DNA of 49,710 bases, from positions 16,576 through 66,285 of the forward strand of contig DHXN01000008.1 in NCBI GenBank assembly GCA_002413705.1, written 5' to 3'. This DNA comes from Candidatus Nomurabacteria bacterium UBA5155. GTDB taxonomy: Bacteria > Patescibacteriota > Minisyncoccia > Phycocordibacterales > UBA9973. Shown in pieces: positions 1 through 6,259 of the stretch. A model generated the notes under the pieces. The model was given only the letters and a program-made list of their open reading frames with translations. It was not told the DNA's origin and made no database searches. The position numbers were made by a program, and so were the translations under genes. Position 1 is the stretch's first letter. The number at the start of each line of letters is the position of its first letter.

Positions 1-113
1 GCATCCTTGGCCATGCGTTCCTTGGTGCTGCGTCCAAAACGGTAGCCCTTTACTTGTGCTAGGACGTTCTTGCGGCGCTTATTTGCTATGGTTCCTCGTT
101 TTACGCGTGTCAT
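1..113 (-). CDS. rplT: 50S ribosomal protein L20, N-terminal part (cut by window edge)
   Basis: The reverse complement starts MTRVKRGTIANKRRK and continues through VKGYRFGRSTKERMAKDA, the conserved basic N-terminus of ribosomal protein L20. L20 binds 23S rRNA early in assembly of the large subunit. Only the first 37 codons and part of the next lie in the window; the rest is beyond base 1. The gene lies 31 nt downstream of rpmI on the same strand, the classic infC-rpmI-rplT order. No Shine-Dalgarno is visible before the ATG. In many bacteria L20 represses this operon through its own mRNA; I see no obvious pseudoknot here. Confidence 0.93.
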   Translation of the reverse strand, partial: MTRVKRGTIANKRRKNVLAQVKGYRFGRSTKERMAKD

Positions 114-144
114 GGTAGTAGATTAGTTAAATATTATATAAAGA

Positions 145-336
145 TTATCGGTGTGGGATAAATTGTGCAATATCCTTTGCGGTCATTGGGAATGCTTGTC
201 CTTTTTTGCCAGCCAGCTGCTTGGTACGAGACTGTTTGGCATTGAAGTGGTTAAAACCCGGTGTGCGGCCGATAATTTTGCCTGTTTTGGTCAATTTAAG
301 GCGTTTTGTGTATGATTTGTTGGTTTTTGTAGCCAT
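145..336 (-). CDS. rpmI: 50S ribosomal protein L35
   Basis: A 63-residue very basic protein starting MATKTNKSYTKRLKLTKTGK and ending AQFIPHR. Length, the early TNKSxxKRxKxTxTGK motif and the position between infC and rplT identify L35, a small structural component of the large ribosomal subunit. It lies 18 nt downstream of infC and 31 nt upstream of rplT, so the three are probably one transcript. No Shine-Dalgarno precedes the ATG, so initiation may rely on coupling or on an unstructured leader. Confidence 0.93.
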   Translation of the reverse strand: MATKTNKSYTKRLKLTKTGKIIGRTPGFNHFNAKQSRTKQLAGKKGQAFPMTAKDIAQFIPHR

Positions 337-354
337 AGTATGGTATTTCTGGAT

Positions 355-870
355 TTATTTTGCATTTTTGTCTCGCTCGATCACAATGGCCAGGCCTTTG
401 GGAGAGCGTTTATGCGGCTCTGCAATCTTATAGTGTTCTGTCACAAAATGCAAGACCCGGTCAAGTCTTTCCTTGAGAAAAGCTTCATCCATACCCTTCG
501 AACGTCCACGAAGGAAAAGTTCGACTTTTATGCGATGACCTTCCTTCAGCCACTTTGAAGCAGTTTTAGCTTTCAGCTCCAGGTCATGGTCTCCAGTACC
601 GACTTTGATTTGAATAGACTTGGTTTCACTGGCTTTGGCGCCGCTTTTGGCTTTTTGTAATTTTTTCTTTTGTTCGTAAAGGTATTTTCCGAATTCAATA
701 ATTTTAGCGATCGGCGGTTTTGATTGCGCGTTGATTTCTACAAGATCCACACCCTGCGCTTCTGCCATCGCAAGCGCTTCTTCAAGAGGAAGAATGCCGA
801 TACTTTCTCCCTCTGCGTCAACGACACGAAGTTCTGACGCGCGTATTTGTTTGTTGATTCGTTCTTTCAA
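355..870 (-). CDS. infC: translation initiation factor IF-3
   Basis: IF-3 binds the 30S subunit, blocks premature 50S joining and proofreads initiator tRNA and start codon. The protein has the IF3 N-domain (ERINKQIRASELRVVD at the start), a lysine-rich linker (KYLYEQKKKLQKAK) and the C-domain (KTASKWLKEGHRIKVELFLRGR, then a C-terminal ERD). I start it at a TTG at 870, giving MKERINKQIRASELRV, which aligns with the usual IF-3 start and puts a TACTAT box 7 nt upstream. The open frame continues upstream to an ATG at 900 and further to 1008, but this extension would run into truB and is not IF-3-like. Non-ATG starts are well known for infC in other bacteria. First gene of infC-rpmI-rplT. Confidence 0.9.
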   Translation of the reverse strand: MKERINKQIRASELRVVDAEGESIGILPLEEALAMAEAQGVDLVEINAQSKPPIAKIIEFGKYLYEQKKKLQKAKSGAKASETKSIQIKVGTGDHDLELKAKTASKWLKEGHRIKVELFLRGRSKGMDEAFLKERLDRVLHFVTEHYKIAEPHKRSPKGLAIVIERDKNAK

Positions 871-888
871 AGTATATATAGTAAGATA
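871..888. promoter_or_regulatory. shared bidirectional leaderless promoter of infC and truB
   Basis: Only 18 bp separate the infC TTG (870) from the truB ATG (889). The plus strand reads TATAGT at 877-882 and then 6 nt to the truB ATG. The minus strand reads TACTAT at 883-878 and then 7 nt to the infC TTG. The two -10 hexamers overlap almost completely because the TATA core is symmetric. Spacing to both start codons implies transcripts starting at or next to the start codon. The -35 region of each promoter would lie inside the opposite gene. Confidence 0.55.
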
Positions 889-1677
889 ATGCCCTTGCAT
901 AATAACGAAAAAAGCAAAAATAGTCAATACAGGGAGGGAGTTTTTCCATTCTGGAAAAACTCCGGTGAGACTCTGGCTGTCATGCTGCGTCGCTTTCGCG
1001 AAGAACACAACTTCAGTGCCGATGACAAGCTAACCTATGCGGGACGTTTGGACCCTATGGCAGAGGGTATTGTGCCTATTCTGTCCGGAATAGCGCGATT
1101 TCACAAAGATCACCTGCTGAACGCTTCAAAAACCTATGAAGTTGTTATATTGCTTGGTTTGAGTACCGATACCGGCGATATGCTTGGACTGCTGACAAAC
1201 AATACTCTAGAAGAGCATCGTTTTGAACGAATTAAAGATGAGCTGATAAAAAACACGATCGAACAACTTCGGTCACTGACAGAGCTCGTGTATCCGCACT
1301 ATTCATCACGACCTGTCGACGGCAAGCCGTTGTTTGTGCATGCGCGTGCCGGCAATGAAGTGAAGCTACCGGTAAAGAAGATCACGATTCATTCATTGGA
1401 AATGATAGGTATAAAAGAAGTGGCACTAAAAGAACTGCTCGCCAATGCCATGGAAGTTATTTCAAAGGTGTATGGAGATTTTCGCCAAGAAGCGATACTG
1501 GAACAGTGGAAAAAAATCCAAGAACAGGATGGAGAGATTGATGTGCAAATAGTGTCTATCCGAACAACGGTATCATCGGGTACCTACATGCGCTCATTGG
1601 CAGAAAAGATGGGGGAGCTGCTGGGAGTGCCGGCACTGGCCTATAGCATTGTCAGGACAGCAGTGGAAGAAAAATAA
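889..1677 (+). CDS. truB: tRNA pseudouridine(55) synthase TruB, CPR-type
   Basis: TruB makes pseudouridine at U55 in the T-loop of tRNAs. About 262 residues. The signature is LTYAGRLDPMAEGIVPILSG near residue 45, with the catalytic Asp in GRLDP, followed by KTYEVVILLGLSTDTGDMLG and the substrate-binding VYPHYSSRPVDGKPLF; the C-terminus VSSGTYMRSLAEKMGELLG is also TruB-like. The N-terminus lacks the usual 'DKPxGxTS' and instead has FWKNSGETLAVMLRRFR, as I recall for Parcubacterial TruB. The start at 889 is chosen over an upstream in-frame ATG at 847 because 847 overlaps infC and lacks a promoter. Divergent from infC. One tRNA-Met in this window has G instead of U at position 55. Confidence 0.88.
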   Translation: MPLHNNEKSKNSQYREGVFPFWKNSGETLAVMLRRFREEHNFSADDKLTYAGRLDPMAEGIVPILSGIARFHKDHLLNASKTYEVVILLGLSTDTGDMLGLLTNNTLEEHRFERIKDELIKNTIEQLRSLTELVYPHYSSRPVDGKPLFVHARAGNEVKLPVKKITIHSLEMIGIKEVALKELLANAMEVISKVYGDFRQEAILEQWKKIQEQDGEIDVQIVSIRTTVSSGTYMRSLAEKMGELLGVPALAYSIVRTAVEEK

Positions 1678-1683
1678 GCAAAG

Positions 1684-1711
1684 AAAAAGCCCGAACGTGT
1701 TAGATTCGGAC
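1684..1711 (-). terminator. hairpin terminator after the 1,726-2,088 gene
   Basis: On the minus strand CCGAA, a 9-nt loop and TTCGG are followed by GCTTTTTC. It lies 15 nt beyond the stop of the minus-strand gene. The flanking sequence is partly complementary (GAAAAAGCC against GGTTTTTAC), so it may also stop transcripts from truB, which ends at 1677. Confidence 0.6.
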
Positions 1712-1725
1712 CTTCTGGTTTTTAC

Positions 1726-2088
1726 TTACACAAGTTTTTGATGAAGAAGAATGCAGTATTCTGTTTCTTCATTGTTGGCCGACAGGCACTGTGGATGACA
1801 ACCATTGTCATCCAGTTTGTTTTTGAAAATAGTGGGCTTATGAACAATTCGTACATGTGACGCGCTACCGCTTGTTTTGTAAGCGATCATAACAGCGCTC
1901 AAACCTGCCGCTCTCATAATGCCGATAGCTAATTTAATAGCATCGTCTCTTAAAAGATTTTGTGTCTGAGTGATTGTTGCGAATTTAATTTGATCAACAT
2001 TGATCAGTCGTCCTCCTTGTATAGATTTTAATAGGGTTGGGCGAATGCTGTCCTGGGACACATTCGCAAGATTTGCTAGTAAGCTCAT
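1726..2088 (-). CDS. hypothetical protein, 120 aa
   Basis: I do not recognise a family. The protein starts MSLLANLANVSQDSIRPTLL, has a middle region IKLAIGIMRAAGLSAVMIAYKTSG that could form a helix followed by a strand, and ends in a cysteine-containing tail (NGCHPQCLSANNEETEYC). No signal peptide or membrane segment is visible. It is one of the few genes here with a Shine-Dalgarno-like sequence (AAAGGA, 4 nt before the ATG at 2088). It is a single-gene unit, convergent with truB, with its own terminator. The three cysteines plus a histidine near the C-terminus could bind metal, but the spacing fits no zinc finger I know. Confidence 0.6.
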   Translation of the reverse strand: MSLLANLANVSQDSIRPTLLKSIQGGRLINVDQIKFATITQTQNLLRDDAIKLAIGIMRAAGLSAVMIAYKTSGSASHVRIVHKPTIFKNKLDDNGCHPQCLSANNEETEYCILLHQKLV

Positions 2089-2176
2089 AGTTCCTTTGTT
2101 TTTTCACATTGTCTCACTAAAATAGAAAAAGTCAACTTCATCTCGTCTTCATATTAGTAATGGTACTATAGTAGCT

Positions 2177-2704
2177 ATGATGACGATAATTAATGTTTTT
2201 GATACTGCAACCGGATATTTTTTCTCAACTATTCGAACTCCCGGGAGAACGGTTTTTTTTAAACTGATGACAATGATTGGTAACCCAAAGACAGCGGTGA
2301 TCATTTTTATACTTGTGAGTATATTTTTCTTGTACAAAAAACAAAAGAAAGTTCTTGTCGCATTTATTATCACGCTGGGTATTGCTGAAAGTATCACCTA
2401 TGTTGCAAAGATGGTGTTTCATCGGGCTCGACCACTGCACGGTCTGGTGATCGAAACTGATTATTCATTTCCTAGTGGTCATGCCACAGCAGCAATGGCA
2501 CTGTACGGCTTTTTGTTGTTCTATTTGCTGAGAAAAAAAACGATACCTACTCCAATAAAAATACTTGTTTTGGTTCTAGGAGTGGCACTGATACTGCTTA
2601 TTGGTATTAGCAGACTGTATCTCGGTGTTCACTATCTCAGCGATGTTCTTGCCGGCTATGTGGTTGGAGCGATCGGTTTGCTGATAGGAACAACTTTTGT
2701 ATGA
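2177..2704 (+). CDS. PAP2-family membrane phosphatase
   Basis: A lipid phosphatase of the type 2 phosphatidic acid phosphatase superfamily, acting on lipid phosphates such as undecaprenyl pyrophosphate or phosphatidylglycerophosphate at the outer face of the membrane. All three family motifs are present: K-x6-RP (KMVFHRARP, about residue 77), PSGH (about 99-102) and SR-x5-H-x3-D (SRLYLGVHYLSD, about 145). Five to six hydrophobic segments fit the family's usual topology, and 175 residues is a normal length. A second ATG directly follows the first (2180). A TACTAT box ends 7 nt before the ATG, so the mRNA may be leaderless. First gene of a four-gene operon; its stop overlaps the next start by ATGA. 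Confidence 0.9.
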   Translation: MMTIINVFDTATGYFFSTIRTPGRTVFFKLMTMIGNPKTAVIIFILVSIFFLYKKQKKVLVAFIITLGIAESITYVAKMVFHRARPLHGLVIETDYSFPSGHATAAMALYGFLLFYLLRKKTIPTPIKILVLVLGVALILLIGISRLYLGVHYLSDVLAGYVVGAIGLLIGTTFV

Positions 2705-3477
2705 AGATAATTAGTTATAATATTTGGGATTTGCCGTTGTGGTTTGTGCGCAATAGAAAAAAGCGATTGCTTGAAATTGGCAACTTGCTAAGCGATCAAC
2801 ATATGGAAATCATATGCTTTCAAGAGTCATGGGATCTTGAACATCGCGCGGCGCTCTCAGCATATCTCAGAGAAAGAGGGTATCATGATGCCATTCATCA
2901 AGCACAGATCAAACGCAACAATGGCGGATTGCTGACATTTTCAACATTTCCCATTACGTCAGTGCGATTTATTCCTTTTGGCAGAAAAGGACTCTCAGTC
3001 AGTGAAGTTATTGGCAATAAAGGAGTGTTGGAAACTATCATACAAACACCGAAAGGGCCGCTCCGCATCTTGAATCTGCATCTTCATCACCAATCAAGCA
3101 AATTTATCAAAACAGAAAAAATACGATTGCAACAGTTGCAGAAACTTTTTAATGATTTGAAACACGAATCACCGCTGCCTACCATTTTGATGGGCGACTT
3201 CAACGAACATGGTATGATGCAAGAGAAATCATATGCCGATCTTTTTGAGAAAGCCGGATTTATTCACCACAACAATGGCACTGAACTCTTGCCAACATAT
3301 CGAACAGAGAACTATTTTGTTAACAATTGGTTAAACCGCGTACCGCAATCACAACGCTATGACTATATTCTGACTAAGGATATAGAAAAAAACGATTTGC
3401 ATTTTAGCGGCTATGCGCCGTGGTACATTGATCCGCCGCTCTCTGACCATGACCCTGTGGTATTAACAGTCTTATAA
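2701..3477 (+). CDS. endonuclease/exonuclease/phosphatase (EEP) family protein
   Basis: EEP-fold metal-dependent phosphohydrolase; members include nucleases, sphingomyelinases and inositol phosphatases. The signature residues are visible: Asn in ISYNIWDLP (residue 7), Glu in CFQESWD (about 41), the catalytic GDFNEHG (about 165-171) and C-terminal SDHDPVVL with the catalytic His. No signal peptide is visible, so it is probably cytoplasmic. The start overlaps the PAP2 stop (ATGA), so the two are translationally coupled, and DedA follows 7 nt later. Given PAP2 and DedA next to it, a phospholipid or polyprenyl-phosphate substrate is more likely than DNA; this is inference. Confidence 0.85.
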   Translation: MKIISYNIWDLPLWFVRNRKKRLLEIGNLLSDQHMEIICFQESWDLEHRAALSAYLRERGYHDAIHQAQIKRNNGGLLTFSTFPITSVRFIPFGRKGLSVSEVIGNKGVLETIIQTPKGPLRILNLHLHHQSSKFIKTEKIRLQQLQKLFNDLKHESPLPTILMGDFNEHGMMQEKSYADLFEKAGFIHHNNGTELLPTYRTENYFVNNWLNRVPQSQRYDYILTKDIEKNDLHFSGYAPWYIDPPLSDHDPVVLTVL

Positions 3478-3484
3478 AAAACGT

Positions 3485-4084
3485 ATGCATCTTCCACTGC
3501 AAGATTTGCTAATACAATTTGGAACTACTCATTTTTATTTGATATATCTGGTTATATTTTTTATAGCCATTTTGGAGGGCCCAATACTGTCAGTGATACT
3601 GGGTATCATCCTGCGATTAAATCACTTCAGTTTTATTTTAGTGTATGTGATATTGATAATGGGTGATCTGACCGGCGATGTTATGTTGTATTACGTCGGC
3701 TATCGTTATGGCGTGTCAGTGATATCAAAAGTTAAAAAATGGTTTGGCTTAACGGAGGAGCGAATAAATAAGGCCAAAGAACTGTTTCATAACCATAAGT
3801 ATAAAATATTGTTCATCTCCAAACTGACCAACGGATTTGGTTTCGCAATCCCGGTTCTTGTTACAGCTGGTATCGTGCGTATTCCATTTTGGAAATTTAT
3901 TCGCACCAATATTGCTGGACAGTTGTTCTGGTCAGCAGGACTGCTGGCATTGGGATATTTTTTTGGAGGATTGTATGACAGTATTCACTCTGTCTTGGGT
4001 AAAAGTTTTCTGATCGGGGCGGTACTTATTATCGGTGTTATTGCGTATCACTACATAAAAGGAGTGAGAAAAAATTTTGAATAA
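3485..4084 (+). CDS. DedA/VTT-family membrane protein
   Basis: DedA (SNARE-associated/VTT domain) proteins are inner-membrane proteins; several bacterial members flip undecaprenyl phosphate or phospholipids. The 199-residue protein has the DedA pattern: a hydrophobic N-terminus, LEGPILSVILG (about residue 34), LIMGDLTGDVMLYYVGYRYG (about 60-79), an amphipathic region, then SKLTNGFGFAIPVLVTAGIVRIPFWKF, corresponding to the DedA motif around the conserved Arg and Gly residues, and two C-terminal membrane segments. It sits in the middle of the PAP2-EEP-DedA-GT2 operon, which supports a role in carrier-lipid recycling or glycolipid synthesis. No Shine-Dalgarno before the ATG. Confidence 0.85.
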   Translation: MHLPLQDLLIQFGTTHFYLIYLVIFFIAILEGPILSVILGIILRLNHFSFILVYVILIMGDLTGDVMLYYVGYRYGVSVISKVKKWFGLTEERINKAKELFHNHKYKILFISKLTNGFGFAIPVLVTAGIVRIPFWKFIRTNIAGQLFWSAGLLALGYFFGGLYDSIHSVLGKSFLIGAVLIIGVIAYHYIKGVRKNFE

Positions 4085-4778
4085 CACTATGATGAAAGCT
4101 TCTATTATTATTCCCGCATACAACGAAGAAGAACGCATTGCTGATGTCATCACATCAGCTTTGATGCAAAACTACCCCTCGTTTGAAATCATCGTTGTGA
4201 ACAATCATTCGACTGATCGCACCAAAGAAATTGCCGTAACATTTCCTGTGACTGTTATTGATGAACAACGAAAGGGATTGCTCTATGCTCGAGAAGCTGG
4301 CAGAAAACAATCGTCGGGAGAGATCATTGCCAATTTGGACGCGGATTGTTTACCAGAAAAAGATTGGTTATTTTCTGGTGCCGCTCATTTTGCTGATGAA
4401 AAAGTAATCGCGGTCAGCGGACCGTATTTGTATCATGATCTTGGTTTATTTGCGCAAAAGTTTTTTCTTTTAACATTTCAATATATATCTCGACCGATGA
4501 ACACGATCATGCAGCTGCCGTTCATCAAACGCGGAGGCGTGCTTGTTGGAGGAAATACGTTCATTCGCGCATCGGTATTAGAAAAGACCAATGGTTATGA
4601 ACAGAGCGATGATTTTTATGGAGAAGACACCAATACTGCCAAGCGTATTTCTCCGCACGGTCGAATTAATTTTGATGCAGATCTTATTATGAAAACATCC
4701 GGACGACGATTTAATAGCGAGGGGTTTATGGCATTGTCTCGCAGATATTTCATAGCATTTTTTACTGCCAGAAAATAA
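4077..4778 (+). CDS. glycosyltransferase family 2
   Basis: Cytoplasmic GT-A fold glycosyltransferase that moves a sugar from a nucleotide-sugar donor, probably to a lipid. The N-terminus KASIIIPAYNEEERIADVI and VVNNHSTDRTKEIA are classic GT2; NLDADCLPEKDW (about residue 85-96) holds the metal-binding Asp motif; GGNTFIRASVLEKTNGY and FYGEDTNTAKRI (the ED motif) follow. About 230 residues, with no C-terminal membrane helices. The start is uncertain: TTG at 4077 has GGAG 12 nt upstream and overlaps the DedA stop, while ATG at 4089 or 4092 starts just after that stop. Last full gene of the operon; a 20-codon frame follows 3 nt after its stop. Confidence 0.88.
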   Translation: MNNTMMKASIIIPAYNEEERIADVITSALMQNYPSFEIIVVNNHSTDRTKEIAVTFPVTVIDEQRKGLLYAREAGRKQSSGEIIANLDADCLPEKDWLFSGAAHFADEKVIAVSGPYLYHDLGLFAQKFFLLTFQYISRPMNTIMQLPFIKRGGVLVGGNTFIRASVLEKTNGYEQSDDFYGEDTNTAKRISPHGRINFDADLIMKTSGRRFNSEGFMALSRRYFIAFFTARK

Positions 4779-4781
4779 TAT

Positions 4782-4844
4782 ATGAGTACATCAAAAGTTC
4801 CCGAGACTACATTGCGTTCAAAAATACCAAACTTCTCTCGATAA
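4782..4844 (+). other. 20-codon frame in operon position after GT2, overlapping the NUDIX tail
   Basis: Three nt after the GT2 stop an ATG opens a 20-codon frame (MSTSKVPETTLRSKIPNFSR, then TAA). The spacing (stop, TA, ATG) matches the stop-start spacing of real operon neighbours elsewhere in the window. It overlaps the 3' end of the convergent NUDIX gene. It may be the remaining start of a gene whose rest was lost where the NUDIX gene joined, a real micropeptide, or chance. Confidence 0.25.
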
Positions 4845-5310
4845 CGTATTTGTTATACAAAGAAAGTGTTTCTTTTAAAACCTCTAGACGCTCACTGATT
4901 AGTTCAATTGCTTTTTCTTTTGATACCCATACTGTTTCCATTCCTCTTTCCAATTCTTTTTCTGTCAGTTCTTGCAATCCTTTTTCACCAATAACTTTTG
5001 CGGTAAAGCAAAACGAGTCATTGATTCGCTCTCGCTCTTTTCGATACTCCAATATTCTGCCGATGTTTGAAAGTATTTCCACATTGCAACCAATTTCTTC
5101 TTTGCATTCTCGCACGCACGCCTGTTCAAATGTTTCTCCTTCTTCCACCCCACCTCCAGGCAATTCATAATAATTACTCTGTCTAATATATAAAAGTGCA
5201 ATATTGCCATCTTCATCAAAGACAATGACACGAGCCGCTTTTCGTGTCTTATACCCAGCAGCTATTTCTTCCGAAATCTGTTCTTCGTTGAAAATATGTA
5301 GGGGTTTCAT
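4807..5310 (-). CDS. NUDIX hydrolase
   Basis: Hydrolyses a nucleoside diphosphate linked to another moiety (for example oxidised dNTPs or nucleotide sugars), using Mg2+. The NUDIX box is intact: GGGVEEGETFEQACVRECKE followed by EIGC, about residues 59-82, matching GX5EX7REUXEEXGU. About 167 residues, a normal size for a single-domain NUDIX. The start at 5310 (MKPLHIFNEEQI) is preferred to 5328 because an extended -10 (TGC-TACTAT) ends 8 nt before it. The substrate cannot be told from sequence. Downstream of the tmRNA terminator on the same strand, convergent with the GT2 operon. Confidence 0.85.
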   Translation of the reverse strand: MKPLHIFNEEQISEEIAAGYKTRKAARVIVFDEDGNIALLYIRQSNYYELPGGGVEEGETFEQACVRECKEEIGCNVEILSNIGRILEYRKERERINDSFCFTAKVIGEKGLQELTEKELERGMETVWVSKEKAIELISERLEVLKETLSLYNKYVIERSLVFLNAM

Positions 5311-5318
5311 ATAGGAGA

Positions 5319-5324
5319 ATAGTA
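5319..5324 (-). promoter_or_regulatory. -10 box of the NUDIX gene (leaderless type)
   Basis: On the minus strand TGCTACTAT, an extended -10 motif, ends 8 nt before the ATG at 5310. The matching -35 position would lie in the tmRNA terminator hairpin about 20 bp upstream. Confidence 0.5.
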
Positions 5325-5335
5325 GCATGAGCTAT

Positions 5336-5360
5336 AAAAAAAACCTCTTTCGAGGAATTT
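5336..5360 (-). terminator. ssrA: terminator of the tmRNA gene
   Basis: Minus-strand CCTC-GAAA-GAGG hairpin with a GNRA loop followed by a run of eight T, 14-33 nt after the mature tmRNA 3' end. Confidence 0.75.
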
Positions 5361-5368
5361 TTTAGATG

Positions 5369-5757
5369 TGGATATGGGGATATTGAAATCCCGTGTAGAG
5401 AAAGTGAACAAGTAAATCTCCATGCGTAGCACTACTTTTTGTTTAAAGCATAATCTTAAAGTAGTGCGAAATGATTATGTCCCGAGTCTCGACTTATTCG
5501 GCGAATTCCTGAGACAAGGAAGACTACCTATTCTGATGCATGTTGCCGCAATTGTTTTATCAGAAATCAAACATTGCGACACCGGCTTGACCTAAATTAG
5601 GCGAAGATCGGAATGGCACCACCAAATGCTACTGCATAGGGAGATGCCACTTTAGATGAACTTGTTACAGTTATCTGTTGAACGACGGTTGCGGGAGTAC
5701 GTTCATGCCCGGCATGCATACGAGTTCAAGCTTTCACTATCGAAACCTGACATACCC
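5369..5757 (-). ncRNA. ssrA: transfer-messenger RNA (tmRNA, SsrA)
   Basis: tmRNA rescues stalled ribosomes with SmpB and adds a degradation tag. On the minus strand the 5' end GGGTATGTCAGGTTTCGATAG contains the conserved GGTTTCGA segment. The 3' end has a T-arm (GGGA, loop TTCAATA, TCCC) and CATATCC, which pairs with the 5' GGGTATG over 7 bp with one G-U. CCA is not encoded. About 389 nt. The best tag frame runs from a GTA resume codon at 5668-5666 (context ATAACT-GTA) to TAA at 5599-5597: 23 residues starting VTSSSK and ending GAIPIFA. The stop lies in a small hairpin (CCTAATTTAGG), as usual. It begins 4 nt after the smpB stop, so the two are probably co-transcribed. Confidence 0.92.
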
Positions 5758-5761
5758 AAAT

Positions 5762-6208
5762 TTATCTTATAGCCTTAATCTCGCGATCCATATCGCGCTT
5801 ATCAGCTTTTTCTTTCAACGTGTTTCGCTTATCAACTGTTTTTTTACCTTTTGCGATTGCAATGGTCAGCTTGATAAGTGAACCCTTATTATGCAATGAA
5901 ATAGGCACAATAGTCAATCCTTTGGTTTTGAGGATTTTCGCCAGCCCCAGCAGCTCTTTTTTATGCACCAAAAGCTTGCGGGTACGATAGGGGTCGTATG
6001 CAGAGGAGACATTTTTTTCCTGCCAGGCCGGAATATGAGCGCCGAGTAAGACCAGTTCGCCATTCAATAGTGTGACATGACTGCCGTTGAGACTGCCATG
6101 TTGAGCTTTCACGGACTTCACCTCTGTACCCAAAAGCTCGATACCGGTTTCTATCGTGTCTTCGAGTGTGAAATTGAGACCGGCTTTTTTGTTGCGGAGA
6201 TATTCCAT
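5762..6208 (-). CDS. smpB: SsrA-binding protein SmpB
   Basis: SmpB binds the tRNA-like domain of tmRNA and fits it into the empty ribosomal A site. The 148-residue protein has the SmpB core: NKKAGLNFTLEDTIETGIELLGTEVKSVK, then GSHVTLLNGELVLLGAHIPAW, then DPYRTRKLLVHKKEL, followed by KGLTIVPISLHNKGSLIKLTIAIAKGKK and a basic C-terminal tail (KEKADKRDMDREIKAIR) that enters the mRNA channel. The start at 6208 (MEYLRNKK) fits the family; the longer frame to 6310 overlaps ftsH and is not SmpB-like. The tmRNA follows directly. Divergent from ftsH with 51 bp between start codons. Confidence 0.95.
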   Translation of the reverse strand: MEYLRNKKAGLNFTLEDTIETGIELLGTEVKSVKAQHGSLNGSHVTLLNGELVLLGAHIPAWQEKNVSSAYDPYRTRKLLVHKKELLGLAKILKTKGLTIVPISLHNKGSLIKLTIAIAKGKKTVDKRNTLKEKADKRDMDREIKAIR

Positions 6209-6246
6209 ACCAATATCGTAGCATATCTCCGCTCCAGTACGCGTGG

Positions 6247-6259
6247 TATAATAGCCATT
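6247..6259. promoter_or_regulatory. leaderless ftsH promoter with symmetric -10
   Basis: A consensus TATAAT (6247-6252) is followed by 7 nt and then the ftsH ATG at 6260, so the transcript should start at or beside the A of the ATG. The minus strand of the same place reads TATTAT (6253-6248), which could drive smpB with a leader of about 33 nt. Confidence 0.6.

Noticed and set aside
6077..6259. N-terminal extension of FtsH
   Set aside because: It lies over smpB on the other strand, adds no FtsH-like sequence, and the consensus -10 sits just before 6260.
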